64,000 bases of DNA from DASYGT01 sp035999365 (GTDB lineage: Bacteria > Actinomycetota > Actinomycetes > Mycobacteriales > Jatrophihabitantaceae). The notes beneath the pieces are model-generated. The model saw only the letters and a list, made by a program, of their open reading frames with translations, did not search any database and was not told the origin of the DNA. Of the stretch, positions 7,619-16,131 are shown piece after piece (position 1 is the first letter of the stretch; each line of letters begins with the position of its first letter). The DNA is taken from the NCBI GenBank assembly GCA_035999365.1, contig DASYGT010000050.1, forward strand, positions 124,001 to 188,000, written 5' to 3'. A program made the translations under genes and the position numbers.

Positions 7619-8494
7619 ATGCGTGTGACCGAGGTGCGACGCAAGGACGTGACCGTGCTCGGTCATGTTGTGTCGTATCTGGATTCCGGCCCTGTTGACG
7701 GCCCCGTCGTCGTGCTCCTGCACGGACTTGCCTCCGACAGCGGCACCTGGGATCGCGCGATAGGTCCGTTGGCCGCGCAGGGGATGCGCGTGATCGCTGT
7801 CGATCTGATCGGACACGGGCACTCCGACAAACCCAGCGCGAGGTACCTGCTCGATGATTTCGCGCAGTCGCTCGACGCGTTCTTCCAGACCATCGGCGTG
7901 ACCGCTGCGACAGTGTGCGGCCACTCGCTCGGCGGTGCCATCGCGATCCACTTCGGCTACCACTTTCCGCACCGCGTGGGCCGTTTGGTTCTCGTCTCCG
8001 CCGGCGGTCTGGGGCGCGAGGTGCATCCGATGCTTCGTGCGGCTGCACTACCGGGTGCATCGCTCGTGCTCGACCTGGCGATGCGACCACGGCTGACCCG
8101 CTTCTATCGGCGGCCGCGCTTGCACCGCGCCCTGCGGTTGACGCCCGACAATCTGGTGAACCTGCGACGGGCCGGGCATGCGCTGCAGGATTCCGCTGGT
8201 CGGCGAGCCTTCTTCGCCGCACTGCGCGGGGTGATCGCGCCGGCGGGTCAGCGGGGGTCGTTCATCGAGATGGAGTACCTCGCCGACCACGTGCCGACGA
8301 TGATCGTGTGGTCGGAGCGCGACGGCGTGATACCGGTGGCCCATGCGCGGGCAGCGAGCGAGCATCTGCCGGCCAGCAGGCTCGTGGTCTTCCCCGGGGG
8401 CGGGCACGAACCGCACCGCCGCCACGCCGAAGCCTTCGCCCGAGCGGTCGCAGAGTTCGTGAACGGCGCGGAGTCTCATGATATGGGAACCTAA
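7619..8494 (+). CDS. alpha/beta hydrolase
   Basis: 291-residue hydrolase of the alpha/beta fold. Oxyanion region LLHGLASDSGTW, nucleophile elbow GHSLGG with Ser103, acid Asp in WSERDGVIP and His in FPGGGHEPHR complete a catalytic triad. Substrate cannot be inferred; sequence style resembles the epoxide-hydrolase/haloperoxidase-like esterase group. There is no signal peptide, so it is cytoplasmic. No Shine-Dalgarno is present; a -10 box just upstream suggests a leaderless mRNA. An MFS transporter starts 34 bases downstream. Confidence 0.88.
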   Translation: MRVTEVRRKDVTVLGHVVSYLDSGPVDGPVVVLLHGLASDSGTWDRAIGPLAAQGMRVIAVDLIGHGHSDKPSARYLLDDFAQSLDAFFQTIGVTAATVCGHSLGGAIAIHFGYHFPHRVGRLVLVSAGGLGREVHPMLRAAALPGASLVLDLAMRPRLTRFYRRPRLHRALRLTPDNLVNLRRAGHALQDSAGRRAFFAALRGVIAPAGQRGSFIEMEYLADHVPTMIVWSERDGVIPVAHARAASEHLPASRLVVFPGGGHEPHRRHAEAFARAVAEFVNGAESHDMGT

Positions 8495-8516
8495 TCCTGT
8501 AAGTTGAGATGAAAGG

Positions 8517-8522
8517 TAGAGT
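8517..8522 (+). promoter_or_regulatory. possible -10 box before the MFS gene
   Basis: TAGAGT lies 6 bases before ATG 8529 with no ribosome-binding site between, the same geometry as other leaderless starts here. Confidence 0.35.
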
Positions 8523-8528
8523 GGCCGG

Positions 8529-9722
8529 ATGGCTGACGGCCGGCGTCGATGGCTGATCCTCGCGATCGGGACGCTGACGCAGGCGGCTACCTGCTCCTTC
8601 ATCTACGGCATTCCGATGCTCGTGCCTGCGCTGCGGTCCGACGATCACCTCACCCTTTTCGGCGCGAGTCTCGTCGTGTCGGCGCCGATGGTCGGTGTGC
8701 TGCTCACGCTGATCGCCTGGGGAGCCCTCGCCGATCGTCGCGGCGAGCGACTGGTCATCGCGGCGGGAACCGGTGCCGCCGCTGCGCTGCTCACAGCCGC
8801 CGCAGCGGTTGGCGGCCCGGTGTCGCTCGGTGCACTGCTCGTTGCGGCCGGTGCGGCCGGTGCGTCAGTGAACGCGGCGAGCGGCCGTGTCGTCATGGGC
8901 TGGTTCCCCTTGCATGAGCGCGGATTGGCGATGGGCACGCGACAGACCGCACAGCCACTCGGCGTAGCGATTGCCGCGCTCGCCTTGCCGCCGCTGGCGC
9001 ATGACCACGGAGCGCGCGTCGCGCTGCTGTTTCCTGCCCTGTTGTGTGGGGTGGCGGCGCTCAGCGTGCTCGTATTCGTCGTCGATCCGCCGCGACCGCA
9101 GGTCCCCGCCGGCGTGGCGCCTGCTCCGTCTCCATACCGTGGTTCGCGCCATCTCGCCCGGATCCATCTCGCAAGTTCTGCGCTCGTGGTGCCCCAATTC
9201 GCCATCTCGGCATTCACGCTCGTGTACCTCGTGGGCCAGCGGCACTGGGACCCCGCAGCGGCCGGGCGGATGATCTTCGCGTTTCAGCTCGCCGGGGCGT
9301 TCGGTCGCATCGTGAGTGGCGTCTGGTCCGACCGGGTACGCAGCCGATTGCTGCCGATGCGGCAACTCGCGGTCACCAGTGCCGCGTTGATGGCGCTGCT
9401 CGCACTTGCGTCCGCCCTGCACGCCTGGTGGATCGTCGCGGTGTTCGCCGTATCGGCCGTGATCACCGTCGCGGACAACGGTCTCGCCTACGTCGCGGTC
9501 GCCGAAACTGCAGGCGCGGCCTGGTCCGGGCGGGCCCTCGGCGTCCAGAACACCGTGCAGAATCTGGCATCGGTCGCGACTGCGCCCCTGCTCGCGGCGA
9601 TCATCGGCAACACGCGCTATGCCCTCGGGTTCGCTCTCGTCGCCGTCTTTCCCGTGCTCGCCGTGCCCCTGACCCCAGTGCGCGCCGAGGCCGAACAGCA
9701 GCTGATTCCTTCACTGCCCTGA
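8529..9722 (+). CDS. MFS transporter
   Basis: 397-residue integral membrane protein with about 12 hydrophobic helices. The loop between helices 2 and 3 holds the MFS signature WGALADRRGERLV. A central charged loop (about residues 195-210) separates the two halves, and the second half repeats a similar loop (GVWSDRVRSRLL). Substrate unknown; the family moves small solutes or drugs by proton coupling. It follows the hydrolase gene by 34 bases but may have its own leaderless promoter. Confidence 0.88.
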   Translation: MADGRRRWLILAIGTLTQAATCSFIYGIPMLVPALRSDDHLTLFGASLVVSAPMVGVLLTLIAWGALADRRGERLVIAAGTGAAAALLTAAAAVGGPVSLGALLVAAGAAGASVNAASGRVVMGWFPLHERGLAMGTRQTAQPLGVAIAALALPPLAHDHGARVALLFPALLCGVAALSVLVFVVDPPRPQVPAGVAPAPSPYRGSRHLARIHLASSALVVPQFAISAFTLVYLVGQRHWDPAAAGRMIFAFQLAGAFGRIVSGVWSDRVRSRLLPMRQLAVTSAALMALLALASALHAWWIVAVFAVSAVITVADNGLAYVAVAETAGAAWSGRALGVQNTVQNLASVATAPLLAAIIGNTRYALGFALVAVFPVLAVPLTPVRAEAEQQLIPSLP

Positions 9723-9729
9723 CTTCTCG

Positions 9730-9817
9730 TGGCGGAGGATAGGGGATTTGAACCCCTGAGGGATTGCTCCCAACCCGCTTTCCAAGCGAGCGCCATAGGC
9801 CACTAGGCGAATCCTCC
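9730..9817 (-). tRNA. tRNA-Ser (anticodon GGA)
   Basis: Complete class II cloverleaf on the minus strand. Acceptor GGAGGAT pairs with ATCCTCC, with discriminator G and encoded CCA. The anticodon stem CTCGC/GCGGG closes loop TTGGAAA with anticodon GGA (reads UCC and UCU). Long variable arm present. A TATCCT -10 box lies about 7 bases upstream of the 5' end. Confidence 0.96.
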
Positions 9818-9987
9818 GTCGACGAGGATACGGGGCCGCACCGTGGCGCCGGAGCGGCCCTCCGCGGCCGGCTCCCCGGTGGCCGGACCGCAGCCTGCTA
9901 GCCGGGCGCCTGGCCCACGTGTTAGCTTCCGGGCAGCGCCTGAAGATCGTCTGCGGCGTCCTGACTATCCCTTCGGGAGGGAACAGC

Positions 9988-11163
9988 GTGAAGCGAAACA
10001 CCGTTCGCGGACTGGCTCTGACAGCCGCGCTTGGCGCCGGCGTGGCCGTCGCCGTTGTGAGCGCGGGGTCGGCGCAGGCTGCCGGGGTTCACCCGTATCA
10101 ATCGACCGTGTACGTCTCCACGACGGGTGTCGGCACAAGCGTCGACACCTCGTGCGCCACGGCTGGCTTCAATTCGATCCAAACGGCCGCCAACTGGGTA
10201 CTCCCCGGTGGCACCGTGGTTGTGTGCGGCGGCACGTACAACGGCAACGTCACCCTCCTGAAGAAGATGACGATCTGGGGCCAGAACGGCGCGACGCTCA
10301 ACGCACACGGGTTCGCGTACGGCATCGGGGTCGGCGCGTCCGGCACCACGATCAAGGGGATGACCGTCAAGAACGCCGATGGCGGCGGTGCCCAGGGCCC
10401 GAACGACGGCATCGTCACCGCGGCCTTCACCTCGCACGGACCGGTCTGGGCCGACAACGTGATGATCACGGGCAACGTTGTCACGGGCAACGCCGGCTCC
10501 GGCATCGATCTGAACAGCACGCAGCACTCGCTGGCGCAGGGCAACGTCGCGACGTACAACGGCGTCGGCATCAACGTCGCGGACGACCTCGGGCGCCTGG
10601 CGCTGTACAACACGGTCGACAACAACGTCACCGACCTCAACGGCGGCGGCTGCGGTATCGCTCTGGCCAGCCACACCGGAGCGGGTGTCGCGGGCACGCG
10701 CGTAACGAACAACCGGTCCGACCAAAACGGTTTGCAGACGCCGACCGCTCCGGATGCATCTGCCGGCAGTGGCGTGATCCTCGCCAGCCCGGTGCCGAAC
10801 GGACGGGTCAGCGGCAACCTGATCTCGGGTAACGAGTTCGACCAGAACGGTCACGGCGGCGTCGTCGTGCACGCGCACGCACCCGGGGCGAACTTCACCG
10901 GCAACGTCATCTCGGCAAACCGGGTGAAGGTCAACAACGTCCGGTCGGACGAGCAGGACACCCAGTTCACCGGGATCTACATCGGCAGTGCCTCGCCGCT
11001 GACGATCACGGTGAAGGACAACAACATCGGCCCTGGCCTCGGCGCGTTGGACGCGGGGGAGGCCGACTACTACGGCATCTTCACTGCCGGTCCGGTCACC
11101 CTCATCGGTGACAACACCTTCAACGGCACCACCAAGGATGTGGGGAGCGTTCCCACCTTCTGA
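9988..11163 (+). CDS. secreted right-handed parallel beta-helix protein
   Basis: 391-residue exported protein. GTG 9988 is preceded by GGGAGGGAA and gives a classical signal peptide: basic KRNTVR, a hydrophobic core to about residue 28 and an AQA cleavage site near residue 32. The mature part shows beta-helix rungs with recurring N-x-(V/I)-x-G-N turns (ITGNVVTGNAGSG, VSGNLISGN, FTGNVISAN). The fold matches NosD/pectate-lyase-like proteins, but no catalytic set is recognisable. Probably surface or extracellular, binding or cleaving polysaccharide. Confidence 0.85.
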   Translation: MKRNTVRGLALTAALGAGVAVAVVSAGSAQAAGVHPYQSTVYVSTTGVGTSVDTSCATAGFNSIQTAANWVLPGGTVVVCGGTYNGNVTLLKKMTIWGQNGATLNAHGFAYGIGVGASGTTIKGMTVKNADGGGAQGPNDGIVTAAFTSHGPVWADNVMITGNVVTGNAGSGIDLNSTQHSLAQGNVATYNGVGINVADDLGRLALYNTVDNNVTDLNGGGCGIALASHTGAGVAGTRVTNNRSDQNGLQTPTAPDASAGSGVILASPVPNGRVSGNLISGNEFDQNGHGGVVVHAHAPGANFTGNVISANRVKVNNVRSDEQDTQFTGIYIGSASPLTITVKDNNIGPGLGALDAGEADYYGIFTAGPVTLIGDNTFNGTTKDVGSVPTF

Positions 11164-11170
11164 CGGTCAG

Positions 11171-11176
11171 TAGACT
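11171..11176 (+). promoter_or_regulatory. -10 box of SRP RNA
   Basis: TAGACT fits TAnnnT and ends 8 bases before the first paired base of the SRP RNA. It lies just after the beta-helix stop codon. Confidence 0.45.
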
Positions 11177-11184
11177 CAGACGTC

Positions 11185-11272
11185 GACCCCCCGTGCGGCG
11201 CTCACCCTACGAACTTCCCCAGGGCCGGAAGGCAGCAAGGATAAGTAGGCTCTGGCGGGTGTGCGGGGGGTC
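11185..11272 (+). ncRNA. ffs: signal recognition particle RNA (small, 4.5S type)
   Basis: The terminal stem GACCCCCCG pairs with CGGGGGGTC 79 bases later. The apical domain contains CCAGGGCCGGAAGGCAGCAA, with the conserved GGAA tetraloop and the asymmetric-loop AGCA bound by Ffh. Position immediately before dnaX is the usual actinobacterial arrangement. Ends are taken from the helix and may extend a few bases. Confidence 0.93.
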
Positions 11273-11350
11273 CCGTCATGCCCGGTGACGTGCGAACGGG
11301 GCGTCGGCCCACCCTCGCGCCGTGTCCGACGGGCTGACTAGTGTCGTCGC

Positions 11351-13153
11351 GTGGCAGCAAATCTCGCGCTCTATCGCAGGTACCGATCAGCCACTTTCGC
11401 CGAGGTCATCGGCCAGGAGCACGTCACCGAGCCGCTCCGGCACGCACTGGCCAACGGCCGCATCAATCACGCGTACCTGTTCAGCGGCCCCCGCGGCTGC
11501 GGCAAGACCTCCAGCGCGCGCATCCTCGCGCGCTCGCTGAATTGCGCGCAGGGTCCCACTCCCGACCCGTGCGGGGTGTGCGACTCCTGCGTCGAGCTGG
11601 CGCCGAACGGTCCGGGCTCGATCGACGTGATCGAGATCGACGCCGCGAGCCACGGTGGTGTCGACGATGCGCGCGACTTGCGCGAGCGTGCGTTCTTCGC
11701 GCCCGTCCGCGACCGGTACAAGGTCTACATCATCGACGAGGCACACATGGTGACGACGCAGGGCTTCAATGCTCTGCTGAAGCTGGTCGAGGAGCCACCG
11801 GACTTCCTCGTCTTCGTGTTCGCGACCACGGAACCGGACAAAGTCCTCACCACAATCCGGTCACGCACCCACCATTACCCATTCCGCCTGATTCCGCCCG
11901 GCGTCATGCGCGCCCATCTGGAATCGATCTGCTCGGCGGAGCAGATCACCGTCGAGCCCGCGGTGTTGCCGCTTGTCGTACGCGCCGGCGGTGGCTCTGT
12001 CCGCGATGCACTGTCGATCCTCGATCAGCTGCTTGCCGGCGCAGGGGCCGACGGTGTCACCTATGCCCGGGCCGTCGCGCTGTTGGGTGTCACCGACGGC
12101 ACGTTGCTGGACGACATGATCGATGCGCTCGCCGCGGGAGACGCGGCCGCCGTGTACGGGACGGTCGACAGCGTTGTCGAGGCGGGGCACGATCCGCGCA
12201 GGTTCGCGGCCGACCTACTCGACCGGTTCCGTGACCTGATCCTGCTGGACGCGGTTCCCGACGCCGCGGTACGCGGTTTGCTCGACGCTCCGCAGGACCA
12301 GCTCACCGGCATGGCCGATCAGGCCGGCCGGCTCGGTGCAGCGGCGCTGACGCGGTTCGCCGAGATCGTGCACACGGCTCTCATCGAGATGCGTGGCACG
12401 ACTGCCCCACGACTGGTGCTCGAACTGCTCTGTGCGCGCATGCTGCTGCCGGACGCGTCAGCCGACTCAGCCGCCCTGTTGCAGCGACTCGAGCGCGTCG
12501 AGCGCCGCTTCGCCGCGTCGGGCGATGCCGGGCAGCCGGATCCTGCAATTGTCGCCGCACCGCCGAAGGTGAAGGTGGCACCAGCGGCGCAAGCTGCGGC
12601 GCCGACCACGGCCTCACCTGAACCGCCGGCCGCACCTGCACCGCCGGACGCCGTGGCACCGATGCCCGCCGTGGCGCCGGCCGAAGCAGCGTCGCCGGGA
12701 ATCCTCGATGCCACCGCGCTGCGCCGGTTGTGGCCAGAAGTGCTCGAGACGGTCAAGCAGTCCAGCCGGCGTACCCGTGCGCTGTTGGACAACGCGCAGA
12801 TCACCAATGCGGTGGGCGAGCTGGTCACCCTGGCCGCACCATCCGCGCTGGCCCGGATGATCTCCGAGGACAGCAATACGTCAGTGCTGCGCCAGGCGCT
12901 CACCAAGGTCGTCGGCGGCGAATGGCGGATCGACGTGGAGCCGGCAAACGGTGCCGCATCCTCGCCGGCGGCCCCTGCGGCGACGACCGGCGCGCCCGCC
13001 GCCACTGTGGCTGAACCACCACCCGAGCCCGACCCGCGTGATGATGCCGATCCTGACGACGAGCCTGGGCGGATCAAGGCGCTCGACCCCGAGGCCGAGG
13101 CGTTGCGGCTATTGCAGGACCAGCTCGGTGCCCGCCCGGTCGACAACGTCTGA
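11351..13153 (+). CDS. dnaX: DNA polymerase III subunits gamma and tau
   Basis: 600-residue AAA+ clamp-loader subunit. GTG 11351 begins MAANLALYRRYRSATFAEVIGQ, the canonical DnaX start. Walker A is GPRGCGKTS, a zinc module follows (CAQGPTPDPCGVCDSC), Walker B is IIDEAHM, and sensor/arginine-finger regions are in place to about residue 370. An Ala/Pro-rich linker (about 400-445) joins a C-terminal tau-like domain. No A-rich slippery site for a programmed frameshift is evident. Convergent with the amidase gene, stops 11 bases apart. Confidence 0.96.
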   Translation: MAANLALYRRYRSATFAEVIGQEHVTEPLRHALANGRINHAYLFSGPRGCGKTSSARILARSLNCAQGPTPDPCGVCDSCVELAPNGPGSIDVIEIDAASHGGVDDARDLRERAFFAPVRDRYKVYIIDEAHMVTTQGFNALLKLVEEPPDFLVFVFATTEPDKVLTTIRSRTHHYPFRLIPPGVMRAHLESICSAEQITVEPAVLPLVVRAGGGSVRDALSILDQLLAGAGADGVTYARAVALLGVTDGTLLDDMIDALAAGDAAAVYGTVDSVVEAGHDPRRFAADLLDRFRDLILLDAVPDAAVRGLLDAPQDQLTGMADQAGRLGAAALTRFAEIVHTALIEMRGTTAPRLVLELLCARMLLPDASADSAALLQRLERVERRFAASGDAGQPDPAIVAAPPKVKVAPAAQAAAPTTASPEPPAAPAPPDAVAPMPAVAPAEAASPGILDATALRRLWPEVLETVKQSSRRTRALLDNAQITNAVGELVTLAAPSALARMISEDSNTSVLRQALTKVVGGEWRIDVEPANGAASSPAAPAATTGAPAATVAEPPPEPDPRDDADPDDEPGRIKALDPEAEALRLLQDQLGARPVDNV

Positions 13154-13164
13154 TCGCGCCGGCG

Positions 13165-14097
13165 TCATCGTCCGAGGTAGCTGAGGATGCCCGCTGCGAT
13201 TGCTGTTGCGATGCGTCCCCTCCCACTTGTCGAGGAGAGCGATGCCGCGTCGCTTCCGTTGCGCATGTTCCCGACCTCGAGGAACGTCGCCGGCTCCATG
13301 GCCAGGTTCAGCCCGGCGAGGTCGGAACGGGCGAAGTAGCCGTTTCCGTCGCCGATGTAGGCGGCCGGAACGAGTCCGGAGCCGCGCAGCAACGCGTCGT
13401 GGATGAAAGTGCTGAGCTGGACCGAACGTGACTGGATCGCTGCGCCGGCGGGCGGCCGGCTGTCGTAACAAACGTGGAACCCGTGGTCACCGGAGGGAGC
13501 ACCGTCGGAATGGATCGAGACCACGGCGGCAACGCCGGGCTCGTTGCCGATGGCGGCGCGCTGGTCGACGCAGGGTCCGACACCGGTGTCATCGGTACGG
13601 GTGAGCAGCACGCGGACGCCATGGGATTGCAGGATGGCCCGCACCCGCAGTGACACATCCCAGTTGAAGGCGTGCTCGGGGTAACCGGCATCGGTGTTCG
13701 TGCCCGTGGTGTCGCACGCCTTGTACTCGCCGAAACCGGCGGGCACTTGCCGATTGATCTCTGCAGTGTGGCTCGCATTGCCGCCGTTGTGCCCGGGGTT
13801 GAGCACGATCACCGGCCCTGATCCCGGCGGGAACGACACCGCCGGTATCGCAGCTGTGACCGGGCGTGACACCACGGAGGATCGGTGTGTGCTCGCCGGA
13901 TGCGAGGGTGCGGCGGTCGTCGTTGCCGGTGGTGTCGACGCGGGTCCGGGTGCCGCGGAGGACACCGCTGGCGTACCCGATGTCGACGCACGGCTCGCCG
14001 CGGTCTGGGCGTGCTGGGTGGACGTGCACGCCGCGACTGTCACCATCACGGCCGAAGCACGCAGCAGCAGGCTCCCTGCCGGCCCCTGGCGGCGCAT
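13165..14097 (-). CDS. N-acetylmuramoyl-L-alanine amidase, lipoprotein
   Basis: 310-residue exported zinc amidase cleaving the bond between MurNAc and the peptide stem. A basic N-terminus and hydrophobic stretch end in a VAAC lipobox, predicting lipid anchoring. A Ser/Thr/Pro-rich linker spans to about residue 85. The Amidase_3 domain shows LNPGHNGGN (zinc His), a later Glu, VSIHSDG (zinc His) and catalytic Glu in TFLEVGNMRN. ATG 14097 is preceded by GAGGG; an in-frame ATG 6 codons upstream is less well placed. Probable role in septal or lateral wall remodelling. Confidence 0.9.
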   Translation of the reverse strand: MRRQGPAGSLLLRASAVMVTVAACTSTQHAQTAASRASTSGTPAVSSAAPGPASTPPATTTAAPSHPASTHRSSVVSRPVTAAIPAVSFPPGSGPVIVLNPGHNGGNASHTAEINRQVPAGFGEYKACDTTGTNTDAGYPEHAFNWDVSLRVRAILQSHGVRVLLTRTDDTGVGPCVDQRAAIGNEPGVAAVVSIHSDGAPSGDHGFHVCYDSRPPAGAAIQSRSVQLSTFIHDALLRGSGLVPAAYIGDGNGYFARSDLAGLNLAMEPATFLEVGNMRNGSDAASLSSTSGRGRIATAIAAGILSYLGR

Positions 14098-14181
14098 TCC
14101 TGCACCCTCGCACATCGCGCCGCACGCCCACCGTCGTGGGGGTGGCCTACCCTTGACATTCCCGAGCTAGGAGGACGCGGC

Positions 14182-14538
14182 GTGACTTCCCGTGGTGGCG
14201 GTGGTTTCGGCGGACAGCCGAACATCCAACAGCTGATGAAGCAGGCGCAGAAGATGCAGGAGCAGATCCAGGCTGCGCAGGCCGAGCTCGCCGCGACGGA
14301 GGTCACCGGAACGGCCGGCGGCGGACTCGTCAGCGCGACGATGCAGGGTTCCGGTGAGCTCACGGCGCTGACCATCGATGCCTCCGTCGTCGATCCCGAG
14401 GACATCGAGACGCTGCAGGATCTTGTCATCGCTGCAGTGCGCGACGCGCACCGCAGTGTGAACGCCCTCGCCAACGACAAGATGGGCCCGCTCGCCGGCG
14501 GGGCCGACCTCGGCGGCCTCGGCATTCCGGGTCTGTGA
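14182..14538 (+). CDS. YbaB/EbfC-family nucleoid-associated protein
   Basis: 118 residues. GTG 14182 follows AGGAGG. After a Gly-rich start, a helix (QLMKQAQKMQEQIQAAQAEL) and the beta-hairpin VTGTAGGGLVSATMQGSGEL match YbaB/EbfC, a dimeric DNA-binding protein. A Gly-rich tail ends in GIPGL. It sits in the conserved dnaX-ybaB-recR neighbourhood, here with the amidase inserted divergently. Confidence 0.93.
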   Translation: MTSRGGGGFGGQPNIQQLMKQAQKMQEQIQAAQAELAATEVTGTAGGGLVSATMQGSGELTALTIDASVVDPEDIETLQDLVIAAVRDAHRSVNALANDKMGPLAGGADLGGLGIPGL

Positions 14539-14560
14539 CCGTCGAGCATCGATCCTTGCG

Positions 14561-15160
14561 ATGACCTATGAGGGTGCTGTTCAGGATCTGATCGACGAGC
14601 TCGGTCGCCTGCCCGGCGTCGGGCCGAAGAGCGCGCAACGCATCGCGTTCCACCTGCTCTCGGCCGAGTCCGAGGATGTCGAGAGGCTGGCGAGCACGCT
14701 CGTCCGGGTCAAGAACGACGTCCACTTCTGCACCATCTGCGGGAACGTGTCCGAGGCTGAGCAGTGCCGCATCTGCACCGACCCGCGCCGCGACCCGTCA
14801 ATCCTGTGCGTCGTCGAGGAGCCGAAGGACATCCTCGCGGTCGAGCGCACCCGGGAGTTCCGTGGCCGGTACCACGTGCTGGGTGGCGCCATCAGCCCCA
14901 TCGACGGCATCGGCCCGGATGATCTGAGCATCCGGCAACTGCTCGGCCGGCTGCGCGACGGCCAGATCACCGAGCTGATCATTGCCACCGACCCCAACCT
15001 CGAGGGCGAGGCCACCGCCACCTACCTCGCCCGGATGATCAGCCCGATGGGGCTCACCGTCACCCGGCTGGCCAGCGGCCTGCCGGTCGGAGGCGACCTG
15101 GAGTACGCCGACGAAGTGACGCTGGGGCGCGCCTTCTCCGGACGGCGGCGCGTGGAGTGA
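14561..15160 (+). CDS. recR: recombination mediator protein RecR
   Basis: 199-residue RecR of the RecFOR gap-repair pathway. It shows the helix-hairpin-helix (LGRLPGVGPKSAQRIAFHLL), the C4 zinc finger (CTICGNVSEAEQCRICTD) and the Toprim segment (CVVEEPKDILAVERT, then ATDPNLEGEATATYL). ATG 14561 starts 22 bases after ybaB. The stop overlaps the start of the next gene (GTGA), so two envelope genes are translationally linked to recR. Confidence 0.97.
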   Translation: MTYEGAVQDLIDELGRLPGVGPKSAQRIAFHLLSAESEDVERLASTLVRVKNDVHFCTICGNVSEAEQCRICTDPRRDPSILCVVEEPKDILAVERTREFRGRYHVLGGAISPIDGIGPDDLSIRQLLGRLRDGQITELIIATDPNLEGEATATYLARMISPMGLTVTRLASGLPVGGDLEYADEVTLGRAFSGRRRVE

Positions 15161-16131
15161 CGATCGGGTTCGCCGGCAGGCGGGCCCGACACCATCGTGG
15201 GCTGTTCTGGTCGGCAGTCGTGGTGGCGCTCGCCCTGCTGGTCGGCGGCGCGGCGGTTGCGTACTCCGGCTACTCCGCAACGGCTGGACCTGACGGCGCG
15301 GTGCGAGGGTACTTCGCGGCGCTGCGGCGCGGCGACGCTCCCGCCGCTCTGGCATTCGGCGACATCCCAACAGGTCCGCGCATGTTGCTCAGCCGCACAG
15401 TCCTGCGCGAGCAGCTGCGGGTCGCCCCGATCCAGGACGTGGGGATCGTCTCCGTCGCGCGGACGTCCCCCGACACCGCCCGCGTCACAGTGCGATACAC
15501 CCTGCGGTTCCACGACTTCACTCCGAGTATCAGTGACTCGACCGTGGTCGTCCGGCGCAACGGGACGTGGCGGCTGGCTGCCTCCGCTGTGCTCGTACGT
15601 ATCGACTTGGCGCAGGCCGGCGACCGAGCCACGCTCGCCGGTCTCGCCCTGCCCGCTGATCCGGTACTGATGTTCCCGGGTGCGATACCGATGCGTTTCG
15701 ACACCCCGTACCTGCAACTGGAGCCGAGCAGCGGGATCGTGCAGCTGAATTCGCAGGCGAACGCCGATCTCAGTGTCACGGTCACCCCGTCCGGTGCGGC
15801 CGCCGTGCTGGCCGCGCTACAGCAGGCGTTGCCGGCATGCCTCGCCGGTGCGCCGGCAGCGGCGCCGACCTGCCCGCGGCCCAGCCCGCGCGCGGTTCCC
15901 GGCAGCCTGCGCGGCAGCCTCCAAGGCCCCCTCAAGCCGACCATCTCGGTCGCGACCGGATCGTCCGGGATGATCGACGTGACGGCCCGGGCGACCGTCG
16001 ACGGCTCGTATCAGCTACTGAATTTCAACAACATCGCGCTCACCGAACGCGGCAGGGTGACGCTGCCTCTGCAGGCGAGCGCATTCGCGGTCTCGCCGAT
16101 CCGGCTGACCTGGGCGGACGACGCACCATGA
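15157..16131 (+). CDS. membrane-anchored extracytoplasmic protein of unknown function
   Basis: 324 residues. A single hydrophobic helix (about 17-38) after a basic N-terminus predicts a type II anchor with the rest outside. Residues about 48-140 (VRGYFAALRRGDAPAALAFG, then VTVRYTLRFHDF) resemble NTF2-like DUF4878-style domains. The remainder has two further beta-rich segments and two cysteines (in LPACLAGAP and PTCPRP) likely to form a disulfide. It overlaps recR upstream and the protease downstream by 4 bases each. Possible chaperone or substrate of that protease; no specific function is recognised. Confidence 0.72.
   Translation: MTIGFAGRRARHHRGLFWSAVVVALALLVGGAAVAYSGYSATAGPDGAVRGYFAALRRGDAPAALAFGDIPTGPRMLLSRTVLREQLRVAPIQDVGIVSVARTSPDTARVTVRYTLRFHDFTPSISDSTVVVRRNGTWRLAASAVLVRIDLAQAGDRATLAGLALPADPVLMFPGAIPMRFDTPYLQLEPSSGIVQLNSQANADLSVTVTPSGAAAVLAALQQALPACLAGAPAAAPTCPRPSPRAVPGSLRGSLQGPLKPTISVATGSSGMIDVTARATVDGSYQLLNFNNIALTERGRVTLPLQASAFAVSPIRLTWADDAP

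Noticed and set aside
11351..13153. Programmed frameshift in dnaX producing gamma
   Set aside because: No A-rich slippery heptamer is visible; the full-length reading is assumed.
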